The notes under the pieces are model-generated. The model ran no database searches. It saw only the letters and a program-made list of their open reading frames with translations, and was not told the DNA's origin. From an uncultured Thalassotalea sp. (GTDB lineage: Bacteria > Pseudomonadota > Gammaproteobacteria > Enterobacterales > Alteromonadaceae), in NCBI GenBank assembly GCA_947502355.1, contig CANMZP010000017.1:23624-87623 (forward strand): a stretch of 64,000 bases of DNA, given 5' to 3'. This document shows, in pieces, positions 35,906 to 47,282 of this stretch. Positions within the stretch are counted from its first letter, which is position 1; every line of letters begins with the position of its first letter. The translations under genes and the position numbers were made by a program.

Positions 35906-37072
35906 TTAATCAGAACCGAAAAGGTCTCTAGTATATACTTTTGATTCAACATCGAGAAGATCTTCTGACATTCTATTTGAAACTATTACATCGGATAGCT
36001 GCTTAAACTCATTCACATCTTTTATTACTTTTGAATGGAAAAACTCTTCTTCAGATAAAACTGGTTCATAAACAACCACTTCAACCCCTTTAGCTTTTAT
36101 CCGTTTCATGATGCCCTGAATACTTGAAGCCCTAAAATTGTCAGAGCCAGATTTCATAATCAATCGATAAATACCAACTACTTTTGGCTTTCTGGCTAAA
36201 ATAGAATCTGCAACAAAATCTTTTCGAGTTCGATTCGCATCAACAATTGCACCAATAATATTATTTGGCACATCAGCATAGTTTGCGAGTAATTGCTTAG
36301 TATCTTTTGGTAAGCAATAGCCCCCATAACCAAATGAAGGGTTATTATAATGTGTACCAATACGAGGATCTAAGCTTACACCTTCTATAATGTGTTTTGT
36401 ATCTAAGCCATGTACTTCAGCATAAGAGTCTAATTCATTAAAGTAGGAGACTCGTAAAGCAAGATAAGTATTAGAAAACAACTTAACAGCTTCGGCTTCT
36501 GTTGAGCGAACAAACAATACATCTATATTTTCTTTAATTGCGCCTTGTACTAATAAATTTGCAAACGTTTCAGCACGCTTCGACTGTTCGCCGATGATAA
36601 TCCGAGATGGATGAAGGTTATCATATAAAGCTTTCCCCTCTCTTAAAAACTCAGGTGAAAAAATAATATTTTCATTACCTAGCTCTTCTCGTATACGCGC
36701 TGTATAACCAACCGGGACAGTAGATTTAATAATCATAACTGCGTCAGGATTAATTGCCATAACGTCTTTAATTACGGCTTCAACAGAGCTTGTATTGAAG
36801 TAATTTGTTTCGGGATCATAATCCGTAGGTGTTGCTATAACAACATAATCAGCATCTGTGTAAGCTAAATTTTTATCTATGGTTGCTTTAAAATTTAACT
36901 CTTTTTGCTCAAGAAATTCTGTAATTTCAGAATCTACAATTGGTGATTTACCAGAGTTAAGTAAATCAACTTTCTCGTTAACAATATCAACGGCAACTAC
37001 ATCATTGTACTGCGCTAATAACATTGCATTCGATAGACCTACGTAGCCGGTACCGGCTATAGCAATTTTCAT
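35906..37072 (-). CDS. ugd: UDP-glucose 6-dehydrogenase
   Basis: Ugd oxidises UDP-glucose (from GalU) to UDP-glucuronate. The 388-residue protein has the NAD motif [10 protein letters not shown] (6-15), [35 protein letters not shown] and the catalytic Cys253 in [15 protein letters not shown]. This is the short Ugd class typical of capsule loci. It starts 17 nt after a terminator that follows manB, so expression may rely on readthrough or its own promoter. Confidence 0.95.
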   Translation of the reverse strand: MKIAIAGTGYVGLSNAMLLAQYNDVVAVDIVNEKVDLLNSGKSPIVDSEITEFLEQKELNFKATIDKNLAYTDADYVVIATPTDYDPETNYFNTSSVEAVIKDVMAINPDAVMIIKSTVPVGYTARIREELGNENIIFSPEFLREGKALYDNLHPSRIIIGEQSKRAETFANLLVQGAIKENIDVLFVRSTEAEAVKLFSNTYLALRVSYFNELDSYAEVHGLDTKHIIEGVSLDPRIGTHYNNPSFGYGGYCLPKDTKQLLANYADVPNNIIGAIVDANRTRKDFVADSILARKPKVVGIYRLIMKSGSDNFRASSIQGIMKRIKAKGVEVVVYEPVLSEEEFFHSKVIKDVNEFKQLSDVIVSNRMSEDLLDVESKVYTRDLFGSD

Positions 37073-37088
37073 ATTCTATTCCATTCAC

Positions 37089-37114
37089 AAAAAAAGAGGC
37101 TTATACGCCCCTCT
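37089..37114 (-). terminator. Rho-independent terminator between manB and ugd
   Basis: agagg / cctct arms (37095-37099, 37110-37114) are followed on the minus strand by seven T residues, 6 nt beyond the manB stop. The stem is short, so it may be a partial terminator within the operon. Confidence 0.65.
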
Positions 37115-37119
37115 GAAGG

Positions 37120-38550
37120 CTAACTTTGGGATAATGTCTGCAATTTGTGCAGAGCTAAATCAACGCAGTACTGAGCGTCAGCAACATTGTCTGCCTCAGC
37201 ATAACAGCGAAGTTCAGGTGCATTTCCTGAAGGCCGCAAATGTACTATGCGACCATCATTAAGAGACATGCGCAGCCCATCGGTTGTATCAACATTGTTA
37301 AGTTCAGCATTGACAAAACCCAAATCAGTCAATAATGCCCCAGGTGTCTGTTTGCCTTGGCTTAAAATTGCATGACTGCGTTCGGTGGAAAAATTTTTAA
37401 TGCGGTCGCTCGCAGTAAAACGCTTTGGGAGCTCAGTCACTAAATATGATATGGAGCTATTTTTCGCTAAGGCCATTAACATAATAGCCGGCAGCACGGC
37501 ATCTCGGGTTGGCAATGCTTTCAATACTTGCCCATTTATAACTACATCACTACCGAGTAAAAAACCACCATTGGCTTCAAAGCCTGCAATGGCAGAAAAA
37601 TCAGTCGCCAAAGCTTCAAACTCAGCAATGACATAAGGTGAGCCAATGCGCGTTCGAGAAACATGTTTAAACTTATTACTTTGCTCAACTGCAGTGTTAC
37701 AACTTACCGGAATGGCTAACGCTTCAATCTCAAGCGCTTCGGCAGCCAAGAGCCCAAGTATATCACCACGAAGCCAGTCACCTTGCTCATCAGCTACCAG
37801 CGGCCTGTCTCCATCACCATCGGTAGAGAAAATTGCATCAAACTTATGCTCGGCTGACCAGACTCTTGCTTTGGTTTTGTCCTCATCAGATACAGCTTCC
37901 GTATCAATAGGTACAAACTTATCACTGCGTTCAAGCGAAAGAACTTCTGCCCCCAACGATTCAAAAAGTTGCGTATATAAATCACGACCAGCACTGGAAT
38001 GCTCATAAATACCTATGCGTTTACCGGCTAACAACGTACTTTCAAAAAGAGAAGTGTAACGCGCTACATATTGATCGCAAGCTCTACTTTCAGCGCTAAG
38101 CTCTGGCAACTCGTTTAACTCAGTAAACTCAGCCTGAGCTGCAATAATTTCTCGTTCGTCAGCTTTGGTAATTTCGCCATCGGGGCGATAGAATTTTAAG
38201 CCATTGCGATCAAAAGGAATATGGCTGCCGGTAATCATAATACAAGGAATATTATCCTGCATGGCTGAATAAGCTAATGCGGGAGTAGGAATCACACCGT
38301 AATAAATTGGCTTAACTCCTGCCTGCTCACAAGCTGCTGCACATGCCATCGCCATCGCATAGCTACTTGGGCGATTGTCAATGGCAAGCGCTAAGGCTTC
38401 AAAATCAAATAAGTTTTTGGTAACATCAATAAAGGCGTGAGTGAAAGCCGCGCATACATCGGGTGTAAATTGAGTGACTAAACCTCGGGCACCACTGGTA
38501 CCAAAAGCAACGCTAGAATTACTAATAACGGCATCAGATTTAATATACAT
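37120..38550 (-). CDS. manB: Phosphomannomutase/phosphohexomutase
   Basis: This enzyme of 476 residues interconverts mannose-6-P and mannose-1-P for GDP-mannose. The phosphoserine loop is [13 protein letters not shown] (Ser109) and the metal loop [12 protein letters not shown] (DGDGDR at 244-249). The sugar-binding EANGGF and the phosphate-binding loop [15 protein letters not shown] follow. The variant TGSHIP rather than TASHNP is characteristic of a subgroup found in surface polysaccharide loci. Phosphoglucosamine or glucose activity cannot be excluded. Confidence 0.9.
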   Translation of the reverse strand: MYIKSDAVISNSSVAFGTSGARGLVTQFTPDVCAAFTHAFIDVTKNLFDFEALALAIDNRPSSYAMAMACAAACEQAGVKPIYYGVIPTPALAYSAMQDNIPCIMITGSHIPFDRNGLKFYRPDGEITKADEREIIAAQAEFTELNELPELSAESRACDQYVARYTSLFESTLLAGKRIGIYEHSSAGRDLYTQLFESLGAEVLSLERSDKFVPIDTEAVSDEDKTKARVWSAEHKFDAIFSTDGDGDRPLVADEQGDWLRGDILGLLAAEALEIEALAIPVSCNTAVEQSNKFKHVSRTRIGSPYVIAEFEALATDFSAIAGFEANGGFLLGSDVVINGQVLKALPTRDAVLPAIMLMALAKNSSISYLVTELPKRFTASDRIKNFSTERSHAILSQGKQTPGALLTDLGFVNAELNNVDTTDGLRMSLNDGRIVHLRPSGNAPELRCYAEADNVADAQYCVDLALHKLQTLSQS

Positions 38551-38555
38551 TTGTA

Positions 38556-39314
38556 TTATTTGGCCTTTTTGTTTTTAATTCGTGCAGAGATAGCAGCGAA
38601 AAAAATATCTTTTAAAAATATAGGGGCTGAAACGAAGTTTCTTTTCCATAGTCTCTTTGGCTCTCCAAGAAATCTGACCAACCATTCTAGATGCAGTTTT
38701 AACCAAATTGATGAAGGTCGTTTAACGGTTCCTGCGTAAAAATCAAAAACAGCTCCGATACCTGAAAAAATTTTAGGGCTACAATACTTTGTTAATAGAG
38801 CAATTAACTTTTCTTGCTTCGGCGCAGTAAGCCCAACAAACACAACATCAGGGTTAAAGGCATTTATTGACTTTGCGAATTTTTCAATATCAGATTCTTC
38901 AAACTTCGCTTTAAAAGGAGGCGATAATGTACCGATTTTAACATCAGGATAATCAATTTTACCTCTTTGCTTTATCTTGTCTAAAACAATATCAGTTGAC
39001 CCTAAGAAAAACACTTTTCCTGATTTTTTATCTAGTGCTTGCATTACTGCTTCGAAAAGGTCAAAGCCAGCTATTTTTTTTATTTTCACACCATGAATAC
39101 ACTTTGAGCCTAAAACAATTCCGCTGCCGTCAGGGATTAAGTAATCACTCAATTTCAGTGCTTGACGAAACTCGCTATCAGATTTTTGCTCAACATAGGA
39201 GTGAGGATTTATCGTATTGATCACCAATGAGTTATCGGACAGTAATGCTCTGTCCACTAATTGTTTAGGATCTGAACAATAAACGTCAAAATCCAGAATA
39301 TTTATCACTTCCAT
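38556..39314 (-). CDS. WecG/TagA/CpsF family glycosyltransferase (GT26)
   Basis: The 252-residue enzyme belongs to GT26, which adds the second sugar (ManNAcA, ManNAc or similar) to an Und-PP-linked HexNAc. Motifs include [46 protein letters not shown] and [17 protein letters not shown]. It overlaps the manC stop (TAATG arrangement), suggesting translational coupling. With the WecA-like enzyme it would start the repeat unit. Confidence 0.9.
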   Translation of the reverse strand: MEVINILDFDVYCSDPKQLVDRALLSDNSLVINTINPHSYVEQKSDSEFRQALKLSDYLIPDGSGIVLGSKCIHGVKIKKIAGFDLFEAVMQALDKKSGKVFFLGSTDIVLDKIKQRGKIDYPDVKIGTLSPPFKAKFEESDIEKFAKSINAFNPDVVFVGLTAPKQEKLIALLTKYCSPKIFSGIGAVFDFYAGTVKRPSSIWLKLHLEWLVRFLGEPKRLWKRNFVSAPIFLKDIFFAAISARIKNKKAK

Positions 39315-40720
39315 TAAGTTACTCTTCCATATAAGTCTTCAAATCGCACAATATCATCTTCACCAAGATATGAGCCTGATTGTACCTCAATTAATTCAAG
39401 CGGCATTTTGCCTGGATTTTCCAAAGCATGGACTACCCCAACCGGAATATAGGTCGATTCGTTTTCAGTAACTAATAGTGTTTTCTCGCCATTAGTTACT
39501 TTTGCAGTACCCGAAACCACAATCCAATGCTCGGCACGATGGTGATGCATTTGTACACTGAGCTTTGCTCCAGGTTTTACCGTAATCCGCTTCACTTGAT
39601 AGCGATTACCATTATCGACAGAATCATACTTGCCCCAGGGCCGGTAAACTTCACGGTGTAGTTTAAACTCACTACGATCCTTTGCTTTAAGCTGTTCTAC
39701 GACCTTTTTAACATCTTGCACTTTGTCTTTATGGGCAACCATCACGGCATCTTTGGTATCGACAATAACAATGTCTTCAAGGCCAACTGTTGCAATTAAT
39801 CGCTCACCACCGTGTGCGAGACAGTTTTTACTATCATACATAATCACATCACCTCGCATGGCGTTACCGTTATCGTCTTTTTCATCTACTTCCCAGAGTG
39901 CAGACCACGAACCAATGTCATTCCACCCAGCATCAAGTGGCACAACGACTGCGTCCTCAGTCTTTTCCATCACAGCGTAATCAATAGACTCTTCCGGACA
40001 AGCCAAAAATGCATCTTTATCAACGCGTACAAAATCATGATCTTTTTCTGTATGTCGTAATGAGGCTTCACAAGCTTCGGCAATATCCAATCGATGTTTT
40101 TTAAGTTCAGCTAAATAACGTGAGGCTCTAAATAAGAACATACCACTATTCCAATAAAAGGCGCCATCATCTACATAACTTTGGGCCGTTTCAGTATCTG
40201 GCTTCTCAACAAACTGATTAACCTTAAATCCTTCACCAAAGACTTCGCCTCGCTGAATATAACCATAACCTGTATGAGCACTTTGCGGCACAATACCAAA
40301 TGTTACCAGATTACCCTGCTCTGCTAATGGTATCGCTTGCTTAACGGCACGAACAAAAGCAACTTCGTTTTGAATAACATGATCTGCGGCCAAAACCAAT
40401 AACAGAGGGTCTTTATCGCTGTTGGCATTCGCCACTTCAGCGGCTAGGGCAATCGCCGGTGCGGTATTTCGACCTTGCGGTTCCAAAATAATCGAACCAA
40501 GTTTACCAATTTCCCGTAATTGTTCAGCCACTATAAAACGGTGCTCCTCGTTGCAGATAGTGAGTGGTGCTTGAACACCTAATCCTTTTAACCGCTGAAC
40601 AGTTGTTTGCAACATTGTATTTTCACCATTTAAAGGTAAAAATTGTTTAGGATATAAAGAGCGGGACAGTGGCCAAAGGCGTGTGCCTGAACCACCAGCC
40701 ATAATGGTAGGAATAATCAT
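39314..40720 (-). CDS. manC: Mannose-1-phosphate guanylyltransferase/mannose-6-phosphate isomerase
   Basis: This bifunctional enzyme makes GDP-mannose. The N-terminal pyrophosphorylase part has [18 protein letters not shown] (8-25) and [10 protein letters not shown]. The C-terminal cupin isomerase carries [19 protein letters not shown]. Full length is 468 residues. It is the intact paralogue of the frameshifted copy at 15985. GDP-mannose feeds gmd, ColD and the Fcl/ColC-like enzyme, so this copy is key to the locus. Confidence 0.96.
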   Translation of the reverse strand: MIIPTIMAGGSGTRLWPLSRSLYPKQFLPLNGENTMLQTTVQRLKGLGVQAPLTICNEEHRFIVAEQLREIGKLGSIILEPQGRNTAPAIALAAEVANANSDKDPLLLVLAADHVIQNEVAFVRAVKQAIPLAEQGNLVTFGIVPQSAHTGYGYIQRGEVFGEGFKVNQFVEKPDTETAQSYVDDGAFYWNSGMFLFRASRYLAELKKHRLDIAEACEASLRHTEKDHDFVRVDKDAFLACPEESIDYAVMEKTEDAVVVPLDAGWNDIGSWSALWEVDEKDDNGNAMRGDVIMYDSKNCLAHGGERLIATVGLEDIVIVDTKDAVMVAHKDKVQDVKKVVEQLKAKDRSEFKLHREVYRPWGKYDSVDNGNRYQVKRITVKPGAKLSVQMHHHRAEHWIVVSGTAKVTNGEKTLLVTENESTYIPVGVVHALENPGKMPLELIEVQSGSYLGEDDIVRFEDLYGRVT

Positions 40721-40780
40721 AAATGTCCTTAAGGGTTTCCCTGTATGCTTGATACAAAAAATCGACTACTGTAATCAAAA

Positions 40781-41989
40781 CTACAAATGCATAGAAGGTT
40801 TAAATGAACGGACTTGTGTTAGCCCGTATACAAAAATTGAAAAATAAACTGGAGACAGAATGTCTGGGCGCTGATAGGCAGAAATAAAGAAAATCAAAAC
40901 AAAAACTAAGCTATCCTTGACACTTCTCCTATCCAGAAACCTCAAAAAAACAATTACATAAAAACCGAAAATCAAAAAACAGCCAAAAACACCGTAATTA
41001 TAAAACAATGCTTTTATGGAAGATGAACCGGCTTGAAGCTGAGTGTGTGCAGCGTTACCCATCCCGAATAGAATATCTGAACTATTGCCATCAATAAAGG
41101 TCTGCAAGGCACTCTCAAATCCAGAACCAGTGCGATTGTTAATATTTCCAGGTTCTTCCAGTCCAAATGCTAGCCTAGATAAAAGGGGGATATCTGAAAT
41201 ATCGAACTGAGTCAGTATAAAAATCAATCCACTAATCGCTGCGACTAATACGATTATAACGTTAAAATTTTTGTCTAAAATACTTTTTATAACAAGGTAA
41301 ATGAAACTTATGAAATAGAAAGCCAACGATAAACTAGCCAAGCCAAGAAAAAAAATTATTTTATTTCTCAAACGCGTTAGAGAGTATCGATTAGCCACTA
41401 GATATAGGCTGGTTATAGTCCCTAAAAAACCGGGCTCGTCAAAAAAACCTTGGAGTCTAGCCAAACTTATCCCTCTCACAGAATAAATTAAGTGCTCCAA
41501 AAATACAGAGCCAGGATATATACGATAAAATTGATTTTCCCAAGCCCTTTCACCACTGCTGGGAAAGTAAATTGAATATGGGATCTCAATTGAGGCTAAT
41601 AATGAGAAGTATATAAATATAGAGGGAAGGCAACATAACGCAACTATCCAAAAGAAAATATTCATCCACTCCTTAAAAATTACTACAGGAGCGATACAAA
41701 TAAGAACTATCCCCAAAAAATTAAGAATAGGAAATGTAAATATCCCCTTAGGCCCAGGCATGGATATATAACAAAATAAAATTAACGCCCAAATGACTAA
41801 TACGAGTTGCTTTTTATTTAATTTAAATTGATATGCTGTGGATAATATAAGTACTAGAAACAACGAAAGGCATAGTACTGATGCGCCCGTTTTATTCCAC
41901 CAAAAGTAGTACACATTACATAGAACTAGTAAACCTAATGAATACATATAAGGTGTCAATTTATTAAAACTACTAAATGTTTTATTCAT
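40781..41989 (-). CDS. wzy: Wzy-like O-antigen/capsule polymerase
   Basis: This very hydrophobic protein of 402 residues has about ten or more helices and a larger periplasmic loop (about 150-185) containing RIYPGSVFLEHLIYSVRGISLARLQGFFDEPGFLG. The R-x-G and FDEPGFLG patterns are typical of Wzy/Wzy_C-like polymerases. Position between manC and the glycosyltransferases supports this. It is the only polymerase candidate I find between 14 and 56 kb. Confidence 0.75.
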   Translation of the reverse strand: MNKTFSSFNKLTPYMYSLGLLVLCNVYYFWWNKTGASVLCLSLFLVLILSTAYQFKLNKKQLVLVIWALILFCYISMPGPKGIFTFPILNFLGIVLICIAPVVIFKEWMNIFFWIVALCCLPSIFIYFSLLASIEIPYSIYFPSSGERAWENQFYRIYPGSVFLEHLIYSVRGISLARLQGFFDEPGFLGTITSLYLVANRYSLTRLRNKIIFFLGLASLSLAFYFISFIYLVIKSILDKNFNVIIVLVAAISGLIFILTQFDISDIPLLSRLAFGLEEPGNINNRTGSGFESALQTFIDGNSSDILFGMGNAAHTQLQAGSSSIKALFYNYGVFGCFLIFGFYVIVFLRFLDRRSVKDSLVFVLIFFISAYQRPDILSPVYFSIFVYGLTQVRSFKPSMHL

Positions 41990-42112
41990 TTTATTTTTTA
42001 CTGCTCATGAATTGATATAGTCTTCAAAATATTTAGACTTTGAACCATTCATAGGTTCTGCCTTACATCAAACTGAAAATACTTGCTAAAACAACTACAA
42101 CTAAAACTATTT

Positions 42113-43267
42113 TTAGTTATTAATCGTATGAACTAATTTTTTATAAATAACATCTTTAGAGAATTCAACCCTGACTGTTACAACATTTCTCTTACAAAAG
42201 TTAAGCTTTTCAGAGTCCATTTTTGTTAGTAATGCTTCAATTGCTTCTTGTGAGAAGTCGGTAGTCCAACCAATCGAATGTTTTTTCACAAAACTAGCCG
42301 AATCAGATTCACCAATTGCCAAAATGGGAAGGCCTGCACCAAGGTAGTCAAAAAGCTTATTTGGCATTTGCGCTGTATGACTAATAGGCAAAACACCAAT
42401 ATCTGCATTCATGACCTGTTCTGCCGCTTCATCAAGGGATAGTGTACCTAAGAATTTAACATTATCGGCTCCCTCGGCAATAGACTTGTAGTACTCCGAC
42501 TTGCTACCACCACCAATAACTATTAACTCATAGCCAGAAGAATTTTTAACCGCATTAATAACCTGCGAAATATCAAATTGAGATTCTAAATAACCAATAT
42601 ATACTAGCTTTACTACAGAACTATCCTTAACAGTCATAGTTGGTCTATCTTGCCAACGCAATTGATCAAATCCCAGAGGGATGAATTGACAAGACTTTAT
42701 ACGATTACTTGGAATAACCTTCTCAATCCAATTAAAAAAGCTCTGTGCGACATAGCTAACTGTGACCTTATTAAGCTTGAATGCTAGCTTGTTCAAAACA
42801 TTACAATAGATACTAAATAAAGACGAAACCTTTCCTGCCAGTGGAAACGCATCTGGCCAAATATCTCTTACATCAATATGGAGGTTTCCCCCTTTTAAAC
42901 GAACACCTAAAGAGGTTAGTAACAATACTTCGGGTGGTATGCTGGATGCTACTATACTATCGCCTTTTGAGGTTTTTGTAATAACATAATAAAGTGATGA
43001 GAATGCGGTAATCCAGTGAGCCAAAACTCTTCTTACGGAAAGGTTGCTTTTATAACTTAATGTTGGAAGAAAATATGTCTTAAATTTTTCGCTCTTTTTA
43101 AAGGCACTAATAGGCCAAAATTTTTTCTTCCCATGGCTAAATCGGGTACATATTAGAGTTACATCAGACTCCTCACTCAATAAACGAGCGAGCATAATAT
43201 TTCGAGTTCCACGTGCCTCAGCAGTCGATTCATATGGAGACATAATGTGGATTTTTTTATTAGACAT
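42113..43267 (-). CDS. Glycosyltransferase family 4
   Basis: This GT-B enzyme of 384 residues begins IHIMSPYESTAEARGTRNIMLARLL. It has DVRDIWPDAFPL in the first domain and, in the second, KLVYIGYLESQFDISQVI, FLGTLSLDEAAEQVMNADIGVLP and MPNKLFDYLGAGLPILAIGE. These fit WbuB-like GT4 transferases. It overlaps the upstream GT2 gene by 8 nt. The sugar is unknown. Confidence 0.85.
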   Translation of the reverse strand: MSNKKIHIMSPYESTAEARGTRNIMLARLLSEESDVTLICTRFSHGKKKFWPISAFKKSEKFKTYFLPTLSYKSNLSVRRVLAHWITAFSSLYYVITKTSKGDSIVASSIPPEVLLLTSLGVRLKGGNLHIDVRDIWPDAFPLAGKVSSLFSIYCNVLNKLAFKLNKVTVSYVAQSFFNWIEKVIPSNRIKSCQFIPLGFDQLRWQDRPTMTVKDSSVVKLVYIGYLESQFDISQVINAVKNSSGYELIVIGGGSKSEYYKSIAEGADNVKFLGTLSLDEAAEQVMNADIGVLPISHTAQMPNKLFDYLGAGLPILAIGESDSASFVKKHSIGWTTDFSQEAIEALLTKMDSEKLNFCKRNVVTVRVEFSKDVIYKKLVHTINN

Positions 43268-44081
43268 TGATATTAGCTCCTGCGATTAATAGCCTAAGTC
43301 TTTCGAACAAATGAAAACTATGGTGACTTCTTGTAGCCCACCTAAAGATCAATGGAAACCTTAAGTAAAAAGGGTATTGGGCAGCAACATACCCCCTTGC
43401 TAAGAAATGCCCTTCTCCAATTGAAACCCTATGTTCAATCATTGTTGTATGATAAACAGGCTTTAATTCTGATGTTACAATTAGTGCCCCTTTCCCCTTC
43501 ATTTCTAGCAAAAGTAAGTTCTCTTCACAACAAGGATATGATGTTCCTAGGCCTAAAGATTCATTAAACCGGATGCTATTTAATTTTAAAAAATTGACAT
43601 CTACCACCATCTCAATTGAAGATGCACGCAAAAGCAAAAGAGGATTTATAACTTCACCCAATTTAAAACTACTGTAGTCCTTGTAAAATTCCTCTCGCTT
43701 CTCTAAGCTTCCTATTCTAACTAGCGTAGCATTTGCTTGAGTCGATGCTAATTCGCAAGTAAGTTTTTCCACTTCGTCCAGTTCCAATTCGACATCGTCA
43801 TCTAAAAACCACAAATACTGAGTTTTACAATATTCAATAACTCTATTTCTGCTTTTGCTCAACCCCTTTTCATCAAAGAACTGCACTTCAATATTCAGCT
43901 TCCCTTTTAATAAAGCAACCTGCTGATCAACTTCAGACTTTAGGCTTTCGACCGAAGGTTTAGGTGTATCGTACATCTGACAAACGATCAAAAAGGTTAT
44001 ATTCTTATTACGAAAACTTGAAAGGTAATGTAGTACCCTTAGGATATTTGAGCCAGTTGTTGAGTAACCTAGAGTTAACAA
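43260..44081 (-). CDS. Glycosyltransferase family 2-like
   Basis: This 273-residue protein has a GT-A-like arrangement: LTLGYSTTGSNILRVLHYL, GLSKSRNRVIEYCKTQYLWFLDDDVEL (the DDD donor/metal motif around 90), and EENLLLLEMKGKG. It is more divergent than the other GT2 enzymes of the locus. It overlaps both neighbours by 7-8 nt, so it is part of a tight operon. Donor and acceptor are unknown. Confidence 0.75.
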   Translation of the reverse strand: MLTLGYSTTGSNILRVLHYLSSFRNKNITFLIVCQMYDTPKPSVESLKSEVDQQVALLKGKLNIEVQFFDEKGLSKSRNRVIEYCKTQYLWFLDDDVELELDEVEKLTCELASTQANATLVRIGSLEKREEFYKDYSSFKLGEVINPLLLLRASSIEMVVDVNFLKLNSIRFNESLGLGTSYPCCEENLLLLEMKGKGALIVTSELKPVYHTTMIEHRVSIGEGHFLARGYVAAQYPFYLRFPLIFRWATRSHHSFHLFERLRLLIAGANINV

Positions 44082-45031
44082 ATTTTTCTCCTAAAAAACA
44101 ATTTGTAGAGTGAAATTAAACTAACACAGTTATGTATTATACAATCAAATAAACATGCAATGTTAAATTTGTTGAAAACAATGACACGGTAAAGAAGGAC
44201 ACGCATTAACCATTTTTGTTCATCTTCAACTAATCGCTCTTGAAATTTAGCTTTAATTCTTTCATGCACACCTCTATCATAGGGGACCGGAGAAAGTAAC
44301 CAAGCTAGCTCGCTTTCGTTGAATACTTGACCTACACAATCATTGATTCGGCTTATAGCTATACCTTTGTGGTTTGAAAACTGTCGCTCTTTATTTTGGG
44401 AAGACTCCTGGCTGGCATGAACCCGATACATAGTAAGGAAACTGCGTAAATTAGTGATTTTACCCTTATCAATTAGCCTAGAAACGAAGTCATAATCTTC
44501 AGCAGAAGTTAATTCTTCATTGAACCTTAGCCCAATAATATTGCGATGCATAAATGTAGGAAAACCAACCGGTGTACCAAAAAGGCTCAACCAATTTAGC
44601 GCCTCAGGCGACACAAAATTGAATACTCTGGAACTTGAACCACCAAATTTTTTATACCAACTACCACAACCTATATAATCAGGATTAACATCTAAAAAAC
44701 GAATTTGCGTCTCGAGCTTTGAGCGGTGATAGATATCATCAGCATCACACCAAGTTAAATATTCAAAGTCGTCTCCAACAATTTCTAACAACCGATTTCT
44801 TGTACCAATAACTCCTTTATTCTCCTGATGAAAAGCTCGAACTCGGATGTATTCACTAGATATGCGATTTATAATATCTCCTGTATTATCCGTGGAACCA
44901 TCATTTACAATAATTAGCTCAAAGTCTTGGAACGTTTGATTTAATAGCGAATTTATACTTTCCAAAATCACGTTTTCTGCATTATATGCGGGCATCAAAA
45001 TAGCCAATTTTTTTATCATAGAGTTTCCCAA
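44075..45031 (-). CDS. Glycosyltransferase family 2
   Basis: Classic GT2 features are present in 318 residues: KKLAILMPAYNAENVILESINSLLNQTFQDFELIIVNDGSTD, the metal motif YLTWCDADDIYHRSKLE, and TSAEDYDFVSRLIDKG. A C-terminal hydrophobic stretch may dock to the membrane. It overlaps the GT11 gene by 16 nt. Confidence 0.9.
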   Translation of the reverse strand: MGNSMIKKLAILMPAYNAENVILESINSLLNQTFQDFELIIVNDGSTDNTGDIINRISSEYIRVRAFHQENKGVIGTRNRLLEIVGDDFEYLTWCDADDIYHRSKLETQIRFLDVNPDYIGCGSWYKKFGGSSSRVFNFVSPEALNWLSLFGTPVGFPTFMHRNIIGLRFNEELTSAEDYDFVSRLIDKGKITNLRSFLTMYRVHASQESSQNKERQFSNHKGIAISRINDCVGQVFNESELAWLLSPVPYDRGVHERIKAKFQERLVEDEQKWLMRVLLYRVIVFNKFNIACLFDCIIHNCVSLISLYKLFFRRKIC

Positions 45032-45861
45032 TTACGAGGTTCGAGTTTGCAAAAATTTGACTGTAACTCTTTATCTGCAAACCACTTTGAAGGGTAAACT
45101 ATTCTTTTGTTCTCAATATTCCCTAAATTAGCGGCCCATAAACTAAATGTGCTATTAGCTATTACACCTGAATTGTATCTCGACATCATATATAACTCTT
45201 GAATATCTGGGTATTCCATGCGCTGCTCATAAGTTACAATCTTTAATGAGCACTTATTTTTTAGTCGGCGCAAAGCCCATTCTTGATCATTTGTAAAAAC
45301 ATCAAACTTTCCACCTATTTTTGAAATAGCCAAATCATAATAGTTCGAATCTAACTGTCCATGTACTGCGAGAGCAGTAGGTGTCAAATAGTCGCCACCA
45401 CGAATATGAATAAATGACATATTTCCCGGCTCTTTAGAGTTGAAACCATACTTTGATGCCATTCTTTCTAAGGCTATAGTAAATAAGCCCCTATACTTTT
45501 CGACAAAGTAATTATTTTGAAAATATCCAGAATAGTATTCTGCCGTAAGGGGTGGAATATCTCCCCAGATTTTTTCCGAGTATATGCGACGTTTAAATAA
45601 TTCGGTGAGAACTCGCATCTCTTTTTGTTTGGGCTGCCCCCTTGATAATATTCCTGAACGCTTCAGCCTCTCGTTATAGGTGCAAAGGCTAAGTTTGATA
45701 TCTAAAAAGCTTAGAAAGCACTCAATCTTCTTCTTATATTCGCTATCTAAACCTAGCATATCTAGTTTTACTATTTGTGGGTGCTTTTCTTTTAAATAAA
45801 GTGCAAGGGCAATTTGAAATAATGCATTTCCAAAGCCACCATTAATTCTAACAATTTTCAT
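45016..45861 (-). CDS. Glycosyltransferase family 11 (alpha-1,2-fucosyl/colitosyltransferase-like)
   Basis: The 281-residue protein begins VRINGGFGNALFQIALALYL, carries the GT11 nucleotide motif FIHIRGGDYL, then FDVFTNDQEWAL and YMMSRYNSGVIANSTFSLWAA. GT11 enzymes use GDP-L-fucose; the E. coli O55 member WbgN is linked to a colitose-containing antigen. Because ColD is encoded upstream, the donor here may be GDP-L-colitose or GDP-L-fucose. It overlaps the flippase gene by 4 nt. Confidence 0.85.
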   Translation of the reverse strand: MKIVRINGGFGNALFQIALALYLKEKHPQIVKLDMLGLDSEYKKKIECFLSFLDIKLSLCTYNERLKRSGILSRGQPKQKEMRVLTELFKRRIYSEKIWGDIPPLTAEYYSGYFQNNYFVEKYRGLFTIALERMASKYGFNSKEPGNMSFIHIRGGDYLTPTALAVHGQLDSNYYDLAISKIGGKFDVFTNDQEWALRRLKNKCSLKIVTYEQRMEYPDIQELYMMSRYNSGVIANSTFSLWAANLGNIENKRIVYPSKWFADKELQSNFCKLEPRNWETL

Positions 45862-47087
45862 ATAACGTATTTTTTATTGATCCAAGCAGCCAACAAGAAA
45901 CATATCCCTGCCGCAATTGCAAAAAAGTATTTTGAGAAATCTATACCGTTAGCATCGACTACAATTCCGATAACACCACAAACCAAAATGGAGAAAACGA
46001 TATATATGAATAGTTGGACTTGGTTTTTGTTTTTAAGCATATTGTATTGAAATACTGAGTTTAGGTTGCAACGGATATAATCAAAAACCAATCCAGATAG
46101 TAAAAAAGATGCCCCTGCGATATATAAATCAGATACTAAAAATTCGAATAAGATATCAATACAAAAGCTCAAGCAAATCAACGCTGCAGTGTAAACCATA
46201 AACATTTTTTTAAAGTAACTTTTCCATGCTGCTTCAATTGAGGCCCCTTTTCTATTGTATAATTTAGGCATAAACATTGCGGAAAAAATTTTTTCTAGGG
46301 AATTAAATACGCGTGCACCAAAAGTAAACCCCATTAAGAAATACCCCAGTTCAGCAAGACCTACATAAGCTTCGAGTTGAATTCTATACCCTTGACTGAT
46401 ATACCATTGAAATCCAACAGCAATCGAAAGTGGCAATACAAACTTTAGTGCAGTTTCAAAGCTAGGTCCCGTCCAACTATCCAAGTAAGACCCATTTATG
46501 CCTACCCTAAAGCGCAGGAACCATAAAAAAATTAGACAAGTTATAAACTGCGAAATAATTACACCAGCTTGCCAAGAAACAAAGGTTGGACCATAAATCA
46601 TTGAAATATATACTGGAAAGGCAAGCATCAAAAGCGAACCCGCAACAGAAAAAATTGCGTACTCTAACCTTTTTCCCGATATGTTTACTAAAGGCCCCAC
46701 AATTTGTAGATTAATTGGCACAATCACCGCGGCAATAAATAAAAAAAATGGCTCCATTAAAACTTCAATGTTTAGTGTGGCGCTAACATAATTTAATATG
46801 TAGTAGCTTATTCCAGCAATAAACATAGAAAAAAGAAGCATAAGAAACATTGCCTTTGAGAGCCAACTTTTTTCGAATGCGTCTCCAGAATTAACTAAAA
46901 TAAAGTTTTGAAATGGAGATAAAAAAACCCATGTAATCCCCTGAGTTAACGCTATAAATAATTGCAATAATGCAAATTGCTCAGGAATCAGGTGCTCACT
47001 AACCAACCTTATCAACAAAAACGCAACAAAAACCTCTATAGCTTTGCTAACCAGCACTGCAACTTGTTCTTTTTCTATTAGAGCCAA
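45858..47087 (-). CDS. wzx: Second Wzx-type flippase (MOP superfamily)
   Basis: A membrane protein of 409 residues with about 12 helices. Its start, EQVAVLVSKAIEVFVAFLLIRLVSEHLIPEQFALLQLF, and a conserved mid-region fit Wzx-like transporters. It is shorter and divergent from the flippase at 25223. It heads the second transcription unit of the locus, after a terminator and a 15-bp inverted repeat. Translocation of the colitose/fucose-containing unit is the likely role. Confidence 0.8.
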   Translation of the reverse strand: MALIEKEQVAVLVSKAIEVFVAFLLIRLVSEHLIPEQFALLQLFIALTQGITWVFLSPFQNFILVNSGDAFEKSWLSKAMFLMLLFSMFIAGISYYILNYVSATLNIEVLMEPFFLFIAAVIVPINLQIVGPLVNISGKRLEYAIFSVAGSLLMLAFPVYISMIYGPTFVSWQAGVIISQFITCLIFLWFLRFRVGINGSYLDSWTGPSFETALKFVLPLSIAVGFQWYISQGYRIQLEAYVGLAELGYFLMGFTFGARVFNSLEKIFSAMFMPKLYNRKGASIEAAWKSYFKKMFMVYTAALICLSFCIDILFEFLVSDLYIAGASFLLSGLVFDYIRCNLNSVFQYNMLKNKNQVQLFIYIVFSILVCGVIGIVVDANGIDFSKYFFAIAAGICFLLAAWINKKYVI

Positions 47088-47241
47088 ATTAAATTCTCAC
47101 CAACTCTTTTCATTACTCATTCAAATCAGCTGTCTGGCATCAGACAATTAAAAACATTGACAATTTCGCGAGTATTTTTGTTCCCATATTATAAGATGCC
47201 CAGATATACTCGTAGTTAATTGAGGCAAGCCTAAACCTTGT

Positions 47242-47272
47242 AAAAAGAAAACCAGCATAAAAACTCGCTGGT
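47242..47272 (-). terminator. Rho-independent terminator after colD
   Basis: accagc / gctggt arms (47251-47256, 47267-47272) are followed on the minus strand by a T-rich run ending at 47242. It separates the wza-to-colD unit from the flippase unit. Confidence 0.7.
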
Positions 47273-47282
47273 CTTTATAAGT